Shown: positions 8,827-16,831 of the stretch, in pieces
How positions within the stretch are numbered: the first letter of the stretch is position 1
Layout: every line of letters starts with the position of its first letter
NCBI GenBank assembly: GCA_963708855.1
Contig: CAVPUM010000010.1
Location: forward strand, 214,732-278,731
DNA from: CAIWHR01 sp963708855
Lineage (GTDB): Bacteria > Pseudomonadota > Gammaproteobacteria > Burkholderiales > Casimicrobiaceae
Direction: 5' to 3'
Length of the DNA stretch: 64,000 nucleotides
The notes under the pieces: generated by a model
Database searches by the model: none
What the model saw: the letters and a program-made list of their open reading frames with translations, nothing else
What the model was told of the DNA's origin: nothing
Position numbers and translations under genes: made by a program

Positions 8827-9573
8827 TCACTCGACGCGCTCGATGCACTGGCGCGCCTGGCGCGGCGCGGTGGCGAGTCCGTTCTTGCGGCGCTCCCATG
8901 CAGGAGTGAGGATGCGCATGCCGAGGACCTTCTTGGTTGCCCGCAGGTAGTAGACTCCGCCGCCGATGGGCCACCAGCGGTCGCCCGCCGCCTCGAAGAA
9001 TCCGCATCGCGCGCGCCACTTTTCGCTGTCGAATGGCGGCACGTAGCAGTCCAGACCGCCGCCCGCCACCTCGAACCCCAGCAGGGCGAGCCAGTCCTTC
9101 AGCCGGTACAACGCGATGAAGCTGCCGTTCCATGGCGCCGTCTGGCGGCGACCGAAATAGCGCTTCGCGCCGAACAGGCTGAACGGATTGAAGCCGGAGA
9201 TCACGATCTGCCCCTCGGGTCGGGTCGCCCGGTAGACCTCGCGCAGCAGCTGGTGCGGATCGCTCGCGAACTCGAGCGCGTGCGGCAGCACGATCAGGTC
9301 GAGCGCGTTGTCGGGGAATGGCAACCAGTTCGGGTCCGCGAGCAGCTGCGCGGGCGGGCTGAGATCGACCGTCCAGTGCGAGGCGACCCGGCTCTGCGCG
9401 AGGAACGGGCAGGCCGGCAAGCCGAGCTGAATCGCCTGGAAGCCGAAGATGTCGGCGACGGTCCGATCGAACCAGGCCTGCTCGCGCGCGAGGAGATACT
9501 GCCCGAGCGGCGTGCGCAGCCAGTCGGCGAGCGGCGTTGACACGTAACCCGCTGCTCCGGAAGATGCGTCCAT
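8827..9573 (-). CDS. Class I SAM-dependent methyltransferase
   Basis: Methyltransferase-like protein of 248 aa placed between gloB and rnhA, as in many betaproteobacteria. The Ado-Met fold is recognisable by LPFPDNALDLIVLPHALEF (motif IV region) followed by REVYRATRPEGQIVISGFNP. The classic glycine-rich motif I is weak or absent, so binding of SAM is inferred from the later motifs. The substrate is unknown. The ATG at 9573 gives the usual N-terminus; two further in-frame ATGs (9591, 9609) lie inside gloB. Its start codon overlaps that of divergent gloB. Confidence 0.8.
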   Translation of the reverse strand: MDASSGAAGYVSTPLADWLRTPLGQYLLAREQAWFDRTVADIFGFQAIQLGLPACPFLAQSRVASHWTVDLSPPAQLLADPNWLPFPDNALDLIVLPHALEFASDPHQLLREVYRATRPEGQIVISGFNPFSLFGAKRYFGRRQTAPWNGSFIALYRLKDWLALLGFEVAGGGLDCYVPPFDSEKWRARCGFFEAAGDRWWPIGGGVYYLRATKKVLGMRILTPAWERRKNGLATAPRQARQCIERVE

Positions 9574-10351
9574 GCCGGCGATTATCCCCATCCCCGCGTT
9601 CAGCGACAACTACATATGGCTCGTGCGCGAGGGCCGGCACGCCGCGGTCGTCGATCCCGGCGACGCGACGCCGGTGCTCGCCTATCTCGAGAGCGAGGGG
9701 CTCGCGCTGTCGGCCATCGTCACCACGCACCACCACGGCGATCACGTCGGCGGAAACGCGGCGCTGCTCGCGCGGTTCCCGGTCCCGGTGTTCGGCCCCG
9801 CGCGCGAGACGATTCCCGGCCGCACGCACGCGCTCGCGGAGGGGGATGAGATCACGGTGCCGGGATTGGGCTGGGCGCTCCGGGTGCTGGACATCCCGGG
9901 CCACACGGCGGGACACATCGGGTACGTCGGAAGCGACGCGGAAGCCGGGATCGCGTTCGTCGGCGACACACTGTTCGCGGGCGGCTGCGGGCGGCTGTTC
10001 GAGGGCACGCCGGCGCAGATGGCGAATTCGCTCGGGAAGCTCGCCGCCCTTCCGGGGACCACGCGCGTCTACTGTGGGCACGAGTACACGCTGGCGAACC
10101 TGCGCTTTGCGCTCGCCGTCGAGCCCGGGAACGCGGCGCTGCGGGCGCGCCTGCAGCGCGATCAGGACAAGCGCGACCGCGGGCTGCCCACGGTTCCGTC
10201 GACGGTCGCCGAGGAGTGTGCGACGAACCCGTTTCTGCGCGCGCGCGAGCCCGACGTTTTCGCCGCGGCGCAAGCCCGTGCGGGCCGCCGGCTGGCGGAT
10301 CCCGTCGACGCGTTCGCCGTAATACGCGAATGGAAGAACGGATTTCGCTGA
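9572..10351 (+). CDS. gloB: Hydroxyacylglutathione hydrolase (glyoxalase II)
   Basis: Hydrolyses S-D-lactoylglutathione to D-lactate and glutathione in methylglyoxal detoxification, 259 aa. The metallo-beta-lactamase metal site THHHGDHVGG is near residue 52, the second block PGHTAGHIGYV near residue 110, and GDTLFAGGCGR and YCGHEYT complete the binuclear centre. The glyoxalase II C-terminal domain ends in RREWKN-like IREWKNGFR. No gloA is in the window. The ATG shares two bases with the start codon of the divergent methyltransferase gene, so its promoter must lie inside that neighbour. Confidence 0.95.
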   Translation: MPAIIPIPAFSDNYIWLVREGRHAAVVDPGDATPVLAYLESEGLALSAIVTTHHHGDHVGGNAALLARFPVPVFGPARETIPGRTHALAEGDEITVPGLGWALRVLDIPGHTAGHIGYVGSDAEAGIAFVGDTLFAGGCGRLFEGTPAQMANSLGKLAALPGTTRVYCGHEYTLANLRFALAVEPGNAALRARLQRDQDKRDRGLPTVPSTVAEECATNPFLRAREPDVFAAAQARAGRRLADPVDAFAVIREWKNGFR

Positions 10352-10426
10352 CGCGCCGCTGCGGTTGACGCGCCGCTGCGCGGCGTCTACCATCGCCGCA
10401 GCTTCCCCGGCCGACGACGGATCGAA

Positions 10427-11971
10427 TTGCGTTCACGCTTTTCCCGGCTTTTCCCTTCTGCGCTGGCGCTGCTGCTTGCCGCGTGCGCGACGCCGGCGCC
10501 GCCGCCTGCGGACCCCCTTCCCGCGACAGCCGTGCCGGCCGCGCCACCCGCGCCTGCTGTCGTCGTTGCCGCGCCGCCCGTCGCCGACGATGTCGCCCCT
10601 TCCGCCGCCGCGCCCACCGGGCTCGAGCCGCTGCCGCCGCCGGCCGAGGATCTCTGGGCTCGCATCCGCCGCGGCTTCGCGCTGCCGGACATCGACGATG
10701 CCCTCGTCGCCAAATGGGAGCAGTGGTATTCGTCGCGCCCCGACTACGTCGCGCGCATGATCGATCGCAGCCGGCGGTACCTGTACTACATCGTCGTCGA
10801 GGTCGAAGAACGCGGGATGCCGCTGGAGATCGCGCTCCTGCCGATGGTCGAGAGCGCGTTCAACCCGCATGCAACGTCGGTGGCCCGCGCGTCCGGGATC
10901 TGGCAGTTCATGCCGGCCACAGGCACGCACTACGGGCTCAAGCAGAATTTCTGGTTCGACTCGCGCCGCGACGTGGTCGCCGCGACCGAAGGCGCGCTGA
11001 CGTACCTGCAGAAGCTCCACGGCGACTTCAACGACTGGCAGCTCGCGCTCGCCGGCTACAACTGGGGTGAAGGCAACGTTTCCCGGGCCATCGCGAAGAA
11101 CCAGAAAATGCGCCTCCCGACGGGATATGCCGATCTCAAGATGCCGGACGAGACACGCAACTACCTGCCGAAGCTGCAGGCAATCAAGAACATCATCCGC
11201 GACCCCGAGAGGTTCGGGCTCGACCTCGACGACATTCCGGACGCGCCGTATTTCGCCGTGGTCACGATGGCGCGAAAGATCGACGTGAAAATGGCGGCGA
11301 GGCTGGCCGAGATGTCCGTCGACGAATTCCAGTACCTCAATCCGCAGCACAATCGGCCGGTCATCGCCGGCGCGGACGAGTACACGATCCTCCTGCCGAT
11401 CGACAAGGCGGAGTTGTTCGCCGCCAAACTGGAACTGACGGACCAGCCACTGGTGTCCTGGCAGGCCTATCGGATGCGAAACGGCGAGACGCTGGCGCAG
11501 GTGGCCGCCAGATACGGACTCGAGATCGAAGCATTGAAGGCGGTCAACGGCATCGGGGCGAAATCGAAGGTCCCGGTCGGCCACGCGTTGCTCGTTCCGA
11601 CGCAGGGGCCAACCGAGGCGGCGGCGGCCACGCTGTCGCAGGCGGTGTTCACGACGGTTCCGCAGGGCCGCACTTTCTACTATCGGGTCAAACGCGGCGA
11701 CACCGTCACCGGCATTGCCGCTCGCTACGCGGTGGCTCCTGCCGACCTGCGGCGATGGAACGGTCTCAACCGGGACGCCATCAGGACGGGGCAGGCGCTG
11801 CGCGTCACGAGCGATCTCGCCCCCGCCGCCGGCAAGGGCAAGCGCGCGGCGGGAACGAGGGCGTCGAATAGCGCAGGCAAGACGAAAGGAAAGAGCGCAA
11901 AGTCTGTGAAGCCGGCGACCGCGCGCAAGGATCCTCCGGTCGCCAAGGCGGGGACGGCGGCAGGCGGCTGA
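10427..11971 (+). CDS. mltD: Membrane-bound lytic murein transglycosylase D, LysM repeats
   Basis: Lipoprotein of 514 aa that cleaves peptidoglycan with formation of anhydromuramyl ends. A signal peptide with lipobox LLAAC (Cys20) precedes a Pro/Ala-rich linker. The SLT domain carries the catalytic glutamate Glu142 in LLPMVESAFNP, then GIWQFMPATGTHYGL and LALAGYNWGEGNV. Two LysM modules follow (YRMRNGETLAQVAARYGL near residue 345, YRVKRGDTVTGIAARYAV near 420), and a Lys/Ala-rich tail. The start is TTG at 10427, the only start in frame ahead of the signal peptide. It stands alone 75 bp after gloB. Confidence 0.93.
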   Translation: MRSRFSRLFPSALALLLAACATPAPPPADPLPATAVPAAPPAPAVVVAAPPVADDVAPSAAAPTGLEPLPPPAEDLWARIRRGFALPDIDDALVAKWEQWYSSRPDYVARMIDRSRRYLYYIVVEVEERGMPLEIALLPMVESAFNPHATSVARASGIWQFMPATGTHYGLKQNFWFDSRRDVVAATEGALTYLQKLHGDFNDWQLALAGYNWGEGNVSRAIAKNQKMRLPTGYADLKMPDETRNYLPKLQAIKNIIRDPERFGLDLDDIPDAPYFAVVTMARKIDVKMAARLAEMSVDEFQYLNPQHNRPVIAGADEYTILLPIDKAELFAAKLELTDQPLVSWQAYRMRNGETLAQVAARYGLEIEALKAVNGIGAKSKVPVGHALLVPTQGPTEAAAATLSQAVFTTVPQGRTFYYRVKRGDTVTGIAARYAVAPADLRRWNGLNRDAIRTGQALRVTSDLAPAAGKGKRAAGTRASNSAGKTKGKSAKSVKPATARKDPPVAKAGTAAGG

Positions 11972-12036
11972 CACGGCCAGGGGCGCCGCGGCGCCCGCTC
12001 CGGGCTTAGACTGGGCCGGCCCGACGCCCCAATGAA

Positions 12037-12065
12037 AACAGGCGGCGCTTTGCGCGCCGCCTGTT
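12037..12065 (-). terminator. Intrinsic terminator of the H1-like gene
   Basis: An 11-bp perfect inverted repeat (12037-12047 / 12055-12065) with a 7-nt loop. Read on the minus strand it is followed by TTTTCA, so it should stop transcription of the H1-like gene, 47 bp after its stop codon. On the plus strand it also lies after mltD and may act in both directions. Confidence 0.7.
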
Positions 12066-12111
12066 CTGTGGATCGCCGCCAATCTGCGGCGAACCTGCTG
12101 CCGCGGAAGTC

Positions 12112-12504
12112 CTACTTCTTTGCGGCCTTCTTCTTGGTCGCCTTCTTCTTGGGGGCGGCCTTCTTCTTGGTCGCCTTCTTAGCGGCCTTCCTCTTCGTGG
12201 TCTTCTTTGCCGCCTTCTTCTTCGTCGCCTTCTTCTTCGTGGCCTTCTTCGCGGCCTTCTTCTTCGTGGTCTTCTTCGCCGCCTTCTTCTTCGTGGTCTT
12301 CTTCGCCGCCTTCTTCTTCGTCGCCTTCTTTGCCGCCTTCTTCTTGGGGGCGGCCTTCTTCTTCGTCGTCGCCTTCTTTGCCGCCTTCTTCTTGGGCGCC
12401 GCCTTCTTCTTGGTCGCCTTCTTCTTGGTCGCTTTCTTCTTGGTCGCTTTCTTGGGCGCCGGGGCCGCAGCGGCCGGCGTCATCATCGACATCATGTCAG
12501 CCAT
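12112..12504 (-). CDS. Histone H1-like Ala/Lys-repeat DNA-binding protein
   Basis: Protein of 130 aa whose first 16 residues (MADMMSMMTPAAAAPA) lead into an almost pure Lys/Ala/Thr/Pro array built of units such as KKKAAKKAT and APKKKA. This composition matches the bacterial H1-like proteins of Burkholderiales and Bordetella that bind and condense DNA; the tail should be disordered and strongly basic. The DNA is a tandem array of roughly 15-bp units and so is prone to slippage and copy-number change. AGGAGA lies 6 bases before the ATG. A candidate promoter (12626-12653) and a terminator (12037-12065) make it a single-gene unit. Confidence 0.85.
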   Translation of the reverse strand: MADMMSMMTPAAAAPAPKKATKKKATKKKATKKKAAPKKKAAKKATTKKKAAPKKKAAKKATKKKAAKKTTKKKAAKKTTKKKAAKKATKKKATKKKAAKKTTKRKAAKKATKKKAAPKKKATKKKAAKK

Positions 12505-12625
12505 TTTGTATCTCCTGTCTGAGTTGCTGTAGCTGTTATGGTGCTTCTGCTTCGGCGCAAGCGGCGCTGGGGCTGTCGGTAGAAACTGCAACCACTTGAC
12601 AAACCCACTGCTACCTGCTGCCTGA

Positions 12626-12653
12626 ATTCTAGCCACATTTTGTTGAATTGCAA
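12626..12653 (-). promoter_or_regulatory. Candidate sigma70 promoter of the H1-like gene
   Basis: On the minus strand TTGCAA (12653-12648) is followed after 16 bases by TAGAAT (12631-12626), four and five matches to the sigma70 boxes. It would give a leader of about 115 nt. The rest of the 251-bp gap between lysA and this gene is relatively AT-rich and shows nothing else. Confidence 0.45.
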
Positions 12654-12755
12654 GATTTCTCCGACGATTCCTGGCGTTGCATGCGCGACTGTTGCGATTT
12701 CGCACATGGAAAAAATCGGCATTTGCGTCCCGTCCGGCGTCGCGCGGAATTGCGA

Positions 12756-14000
12756 TTACGGCAGCAAGGACTCGTGCGCAAAAAGATCTGCGACACGCTC
12801 GCGCGGTCGGCTGAGATGAGCGCGGTCGCCATCGACGACGACCTCGCAGGCGCGCGGGCGCGAATTGTAATTGGAGCTCATCACGAACCCATAGGCTCCG
12901 GCGGCGCGCACGGCGAGGAGATCGCCCTCGGCCAGCGCGAGCAGGCGGTCGCGGGCGAGGAAATCGCCGCTCTCGCACACCGGTCCGACTATCTGCCAGC
13001 GGCGCGCCGGTCCCTCGCGCCGGCGCACCGGCTCGACCGCATGCCATGCGTCGTAGAGTGCGGGTCGCAGGAGGTCGTTCATCGCCGCGTCGACGATCGC
13101 GAAATCGTGGGCCGCGCCCGGCTTGAGGTAGATGACGCGCGTCAGCAGCACACCCGCCGCGCCGACCAGGAAACGGCCCGGTTCGAACACGAGTTCCTGC
13201 CGCCGCGTTCCCAGTGCCCGGCGGACGGCAAGCGCATAGGCGTACGGATCGATCGTTTCCTCGTCGCGGTAGCGCACGCCGAGGCCTCCACCGAGGTCTA
13301 CGTGGCGCAGCTCGATCCCGTCGGCTTCGAGCCGATCGACGAGGCCGAACATCTTCCCGGCCGCTTCGACACAGGCAGAAAGATCGGTGATCTGGGATCC
13401 GATATGGCAGTCGATCCCGCGGACGTCGACGAACGGCAGGCCGGATGCGCGACGATAGAGGTCGGGCGCATCGTCGAACGCGACGCCGAACTTGCTCTCC
13501 TTGAGCCCGGTCGCGATGTAGGGGTGCGTCTTCGGATCGACGTCGGGGTTCACTCGCAGCGACACGGGAGCGACTCGGCCCACGTGGCCGGCGACGGCGT
13601 TCAGGATTTCGAGCTCGGCTGCCGACTCGACGTTGAAGCAGCGGATGCCTGCCGTCAACGCGGCTTCCATTTCCGGCGCTGACTTGCCGACGCCAGAGAA
13701 AACAATCCGCGCGGGATCGCCGCCGGCAGCGATGACACGCGCGAGCTCCCCGCCGGAGACGATGTCAAAGCCGCTCCCGAGGCGCGCCAGTATGTTCAGT
13801 ACAGCGAGGTTGGAATTTGCCTTGACCGCGTAGCAAACGAGGTGGGGCACGCCCGCGAACGCGGCGTCGAATTCCCGGTATCCTGCTTCGAGCGCCGCGC
13901 GCGAGTAGACGTAACAGGGCGTTCCGAAGCGCTCGGCGATGTCGGACAACGGGATCCCTTCCGCGTGGAGCTCCCCGCCGACAACGGAAAACACGTTCAC
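12756..14000 (-). CDS. lysA: Diaminopimelate decarboxylase
   Basis: PLP enzyme of 414 aa for the last step of lysine synthesis, meso-diaminopimelate to L-lysine. The PLP lysine is Lys60 in CYAVKANSN. GSGFDIVSGGEL, HIGSQITDL, the glycine loop DLGGGLGV and EPGRFLVG bind the cofactor phosphate. The active-site cysteine lies in PVCESGDFLARDR. Fold-type III organisation and length are normal. It overlaps lptM by 4 bp (ATGA), the conserved gammaproteobacterial/betaproteobacterial pair. Confidence 0.96.
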   Translation of the reverse strand: MNVFSVVGGELHAEGIPLSDIAERFGTPCYVYSRAALEAGYREFDAAFAGVPHLVCYAVKANSNLAVLNILARLGSGFDIVSGGELARVIAAGGDPARIVFSGVGKSAPEMEAALTAGIRCFNVESAAELEILNAVAGHVGRVAPVSLRVNPDVDPKTHPYIATGLKESKFGVAFDDAPDLYRRASGLPFVDVRGIDCHIGSQITDLSACVEAAGKMFGLVDRLEADGIELRHVDLGGGLGVRYRDEETIDPYAYALAVRRALGTRRQELVFEPGRFLVGAAGVLLTRVIYLKPGAAHDFAIVDAAMNDLLRPALYDAWHAVEPVRRREGPARRWQIVGPVCESGDFLARDRLLALAEGDLLAVRAAGAYGFVMSSNYNSRPRACEVVVDGDRAHLSRPRERVADLFAHESLLP

Positions 14001-14206
14001 GGCTTGCGTTCCGGCGGCTGTGCCGCTGCCGCCGGCGCCGCGCTCGACGCTTCGGATGCCGGCACGCCGGCCGCGGCGGAAGGCGATGGCGGCAGCTTCA
14101 AGGGGCCCTTCACGCCACAGGCGGCGAGCGGCGCGACGCCGACCGCCGCCGCCACGGCCAACCCGATGGCGGCACGGCGAATCCGGACGATGAAATCACG
14201 TAACAT
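13997..14206 (-). CDS. lptM: LPS translocon maturation chaperone LptM (YifL-type lipoprotein)
   Basis: Small lipoprotein of 69 aa. The signal peptide ends in the lipobox APLAAC, directly followed by GVKGPLKLPP, the diagnostic LptM/YifL motif. The remainder is a low-complexity Ala/Ser/Pro tail. In E. coli LptM helps the LptDE outer-membrane translocon mature. It starts 53 bp from divergent cyaY and overlaps lysA by 4 bp, so the two are translated together. Confidence 0.85.
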   Translation of the reverse strand: MLRDFIVRIRRAAIGLAVAAAVGVAPLAACGVKGPLKLPPSPSAAAGVPASEASSAAPAAAAQPPERKP

Positions 14207-14259
14207 CGGGGCGGAATCGTAACAGGGAAAATGTTCCCAGTCCGCAATTTGGAGCGACC

Positions 14260-14610
14260 ATGATCACCGACAGCGAATTCATCGCCGCCGCCGACCGCAC
14301 GCTCGCGGACATCGGGGCGGCGCTAGACGCGGCCGTTGCCCACTCCGAGGCCGACCTCGACTGGGGCCTGAACGACGGCATTCTCCAAATCGAATGCGAG
14401 GACGGCAGCAAGATCATCGTGAACCGGCATGTGCCGAACCGCGAGGTATGGGTCGCAGCCCGGTCCGGAGGATTTCATTTCAGGCCCCGTGACGGCTTGT
14501 GGCGCGATACGCGGTCGGGTGACGAGCTCGGGTCGGCGCTGGCGGCCCTGGTGCAGGCGCAAGCGGGGTTGACGATTGCTCTGTCGGCGCTTGTTGCGCC
14601 CGTCATCTGA
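14260..14610 (+). CDS. cyaY: Iron-sulfur cluster assembly protein CyaY (frataxin)
   Basis: Bacterial frataxin of 116 aa that binds iron and tunes the cysteine desulfurase during Fe-S assembly. The acidic first helix (SEFIAAADRTLADIGAAL), the sheet GILQIECEDGSKIIVNRH and the VWVAARSGGFHF block are typical. It is divergent from lptM-lysA, the usual place in betaproteobacteria. The C-terminus (LTIALSALVAPVI) is somewhat more hydrophobic than usual. Confidence 0.92.
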   Translation: MITDSEFIAAADRTLADIGAALDAAVAHSEADLDWGLNDGILQIECEDGSKIIVNRHVPNREVWVAARSGGFHFRPRDGLWRDTRSGDELGSALAALVQAQAGLTIALSALVAPVI

Positions 14611-14619
14611 GACCGGGGT

Positions 14620-15390
14620 TCACGCTTCGAGCAGCGCGGTCCATTCGTCGAGCGCCAACCGGGCCGCCGAGGAACCCGGGAACAGTCCTTCGACCAGACT
14701 CCAGAACCTGGCTGAATGGTTGAGTTCGACGAGGTGCGCGACTTCGTGCGCGACGATGTAGAGCGCAAGGTCGGGCGGCAACTGCACCAGTCGCCAGTTG
14801 AGCCGGATCACTCCCTTCTGGTTGCAACTTCCCCATTCCGAGCGGGCATTGGACAGCTTGACGACGGGGATCGTGGGCGTGAGTCGCGCCGCGTACTCGG
14901 TCACGCGCGGGAGGAGTTGGCGCAGGGCTTCCTCGCGCAGCCAGCGGGCAACGAAGGCGGCGACTTGTCGTTCGTCTTCACCGGCGGGGTGGAGCACGGT
15001 GAGGTTGAGGAGGTCGGCCGCGATTTCCCGCTTGCGCGCGGTGTGCACGGCCAGCGCCAGTTCGCGACCCCGGAAAAGGATGGGCGCGCCGGTCTTCCAT
15101 TCGCGCGGCAGGACCTCGCGCCGCCGCCCGTGCCATTCGGCCAGCGAACGCAGGATCCACGCGCCGCGCTCGGTCAACGTGGCGTCGATCTCGCGGATCG
15201 TGACCCAGCGCGGGGCGCGGACGGTGAGGCCCGACAGCCCGATCTGCATGCCGATCGAGCGCCGGCGCGCGCGCACGAGGCGGTAGTCGACGCTCTCGCC
15301 GGCAAGAACGATGCGGCGCGTAGCGCCCTCGTCGCCTATGCCCTCGGGCGGGCCGCCGAAAATGTCGCGCAGACGCAGCAGGGCTTTCAT
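14620..15390 (-). CDS. YgjP-type (DUF45) zinc metallopeptidase
   Basis: Protein of 256 aa with the DUF45/YgjP fold, thought to be a zincin related to SprT and WLM proteases. The zinc motif HEVAHLVELNHSARFW lies near residue 216, with the third ligand expected in the N-H-S segment, and SNARSEWGSCNQKGVIRLNWRL is the invariant block before it. The physiological substrate is unknown. It is the last gene of the long minus-strand series and overlaps plsC by 4 bp (ATGA). Confidence 0.88.
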   Translation of the reverse strand: MKALLRLRDIFGGPPEGIGDEGATRRIVLAGESVDYRLVRARRRSIGMQIGLSGLTVRAPRWVTIREIDATLTERGAWILRSLAEWHGRRREVLPREWKTGAPILFRGRELALAVHTARKREIAADLLNLTVLHPAGEDERQVAAFVARWLREEALRQLLPRVTEYAARLTPTIPVVKLSNARSEWGSCNQKGVIRLNWRLVQLPPDLALYIVAHEVAHLVELNHSARFWSLVEGLFPGSSAARLALDEWTALLEA

Positions 15391-16109
15391 GCGCCGAGCG
15401 CCGGGTCACCGAGTCGCGCGACTTCGGCCTCGATCCACGACTCGGCCTCGCGCGTCAGCGCCTGCGCATCCTTGCCTTCCGGCGGAATCGGCGCGCCGAA
15501 CGAGATCGTCACAGTGCCGGAACGCTTCCCGAAAACACCCTTCGGCCACAGGTAGCCCGCGTTGTGCGCGACCGGCAGGATCGGCACACCGAGCTCGATG
15601 GCGAGCCGGGCGCCGCCGGTCTTGTACTTGGACCGGGTACCCGCGCGGATCCGCGTGCCTTCCGGATAGACGACGATCCAGAATCCCTGCCGAAAGCGCT
15701 CGCGGCCCTGAGCGGCGATCTGGTGCATGGCGTCGGTGCCGGCGTTGCGGTCGATGGTGATGGGAGACGCGAGCGCGAAGCCCCAGCCGAAGAACGGGAT
15801 GGACAGCAGCTCCTTTTTCGCGACGTACGCGAGTGGCGGCAAGAACAGGGTGAGTGCAAGCGTTTCCCAGGTGGAACTGTGCTTGGAGAGAACGATGTGC
15901 GGCGTCGAAGGGATGTTGCCGGCGCCGACGACGCGATGCCGGATGCCGCAGATCCAGCGCGCGCCCAGCAGATTGGTGCGGCACCACGACGCCGCGATGC
16001 GGTACATGGGCACACGCGGCAGCCAGAACGTCAGCACCATCACCACCGCGTAGACCGGCGTGACCACGGTCTGGAAGAGCAGGAAGACGAGCGCGCGCAC
16101 CCCCGCCAT
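15387..16109 (-). CDS. plsC: 1-acyl-sn-glycerol-3-phosphate acyltransferase
   Basis: Membrane enzyme of 240 aa making phosphatidic acid from lysophosphatidate. An N-terminal hydrophobic segment (residues 5-28) anchors it. The acyltransferase motif I reads KHSSTWET, that is HX4E where HX4D is usual. Motif III is VYPEGTRIRAG and motif IV is VPILPVAHNAG. Operon position between gmhB and the YgjP-type peptidase is standard for betaproteobacteria and supports the call. Confidence 0.92.
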   Translation of the reverse strand: MAGVRALVFLLFQTVVTPVYAVVMVLTFWLPRVPMYRIAASWCRTNLLGARWICGIRHRVVGAGNIPSTPHIVLSKHSSTWETLALTLFLPPLAYVAKKELLSIPFFGWGFALASPITIDRNAGTDAMHQIAAQGRERFRQGFWIVVYPEGTRIRAGTRSKYKTGGARLAIELGVPILPVAHNAGYLWPKGVFGKRSGTVTISFGAPIPPEGKDAQALTREAESWIEAEVARLGDPALGA

Positions 16110-16112
16110 GCC

Positions 16113-16216
16113 TCAGTGCCCGCACGGCCGTCCGAAGGGCACTGACTGCCCCCGCGGGGGGCAGCGAACACCAGGCCGAAGGCCGGTCTCGCGCAGAGGG
16201 ATGCGGCTTTGCCGCA
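16113..16216. repeat. Three consecutive hairpins between gmhB and plsC
   Basis: Within the 133-bp gap three perfect inverted repeats follow one another: 9 bp (16113-16121 / 16137-16145), 8 bp (16146-16153 / 16157-16164) and 6 bp (16202-16207 / 16211-16216). The first two abut without a gap. None has a T-run. They lie within the co-directional gene series and may reduce read-through or stabilise RNA, or be a dispersed repeat. Confidence 0.6.
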
Positions 16217-16242
16217 CACAGTGAGCGCGGAGGCCGTTCATC

Positions 16243-16824
16243 TCATTCGCCCGCGAGGAGCGCCGACGCCGCGAACGCCAGATCGGGATAGATGACCGTA
16301 TGCTTGGGAAAATCACCCGCGCGCAATGTCTTCTCGCCTTTGCCGGTCAGGACGAGTATCGGCTGCGCGCCGACGGCATCGGCGGCCATGAGGTCGCGCA
16401 GCGAGTCGCCGATGCAGGGAACGCCGGTCATGTCGACCCCGTAGCGTACGCCGATTTCGCGCAGCATCCCGGTCTTCGGCTTGCGGCACTCGCATTGCGA
16501 GTCTCCGGTATGGGGGCAGTAGAACACCGCGTCGATCCGCCCGCCTGCGAGCGCCAGCGCCTTGTGCATCTTGTCGTGGATCGCGTTCAGCGTTCCCATG
16601 TCGAAGTGCCCGCGGCCGATTCCCGACTGGTTCGTCGCGACCACCACGCGAAAGCCCGCGTGGTTGAGCCGCGCGATGGCCTCGAGGCTGCCCGGAATCG
16701 GCCGCCACTCGTCGGGCGACCTGATGAACCGGTCGCTGTCGTGGTTGATCACGCCGTCGCGATCGAGCACGATCAGCTTGACGGCCCGCGTCGGCGTGAC
16801 GGCTTCGGAGGCAAGCTGGACCAT
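16243..16824 (-). CDS. gmhB: D-glycero-beta-D-manno-heptose 1,7-bisphosphate 7-phosphatase
   Basis: HAD phosphatase of 193 aa for synthesis of the ADP-heptose of the LPS core. HAD motif I is LDRDGVIN (Asp21, Asp23), motif II ATNQSGIGRG, motif III lysine in CRKPKTGML, motif IV GDSLRDLMAA. The zinc loop is CPHTG..CECRKP, as in GmhB. It follows glyS closely (7 bp), matching the conserved glyQ-glyS-gmhB order. Confidence 0.94.
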   Translation of the reverse strand: MVQLASEAVTPTRAVKLIVLDRDGVINHDSDRFIRSPDEWRPIPGSLEAIARLNHAGFRVVVATNQSGIGRGHFDMGTLNAIHDKMHKALALAGGRIDAVFYCPHTGDSQCECRKPKTGMLREIGVRYGVDMTGVPCIGDSLRDLMAADAVGAQPILVLTGKGEKTLRAGDFPKHTVIYPDLAFAASALLAGE

Positions 16825-16831
16825 GGCCAGC

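Noticed and set aside
12032..12532. Plus-strand frame coding for a Phe/Ala/Val-repeat hydrophobic protein
   Set aside because: It is the exact antisense of the Lys/Ala codons of the H1-like gene, which has a ribosome-binding site, promoter and terminator.
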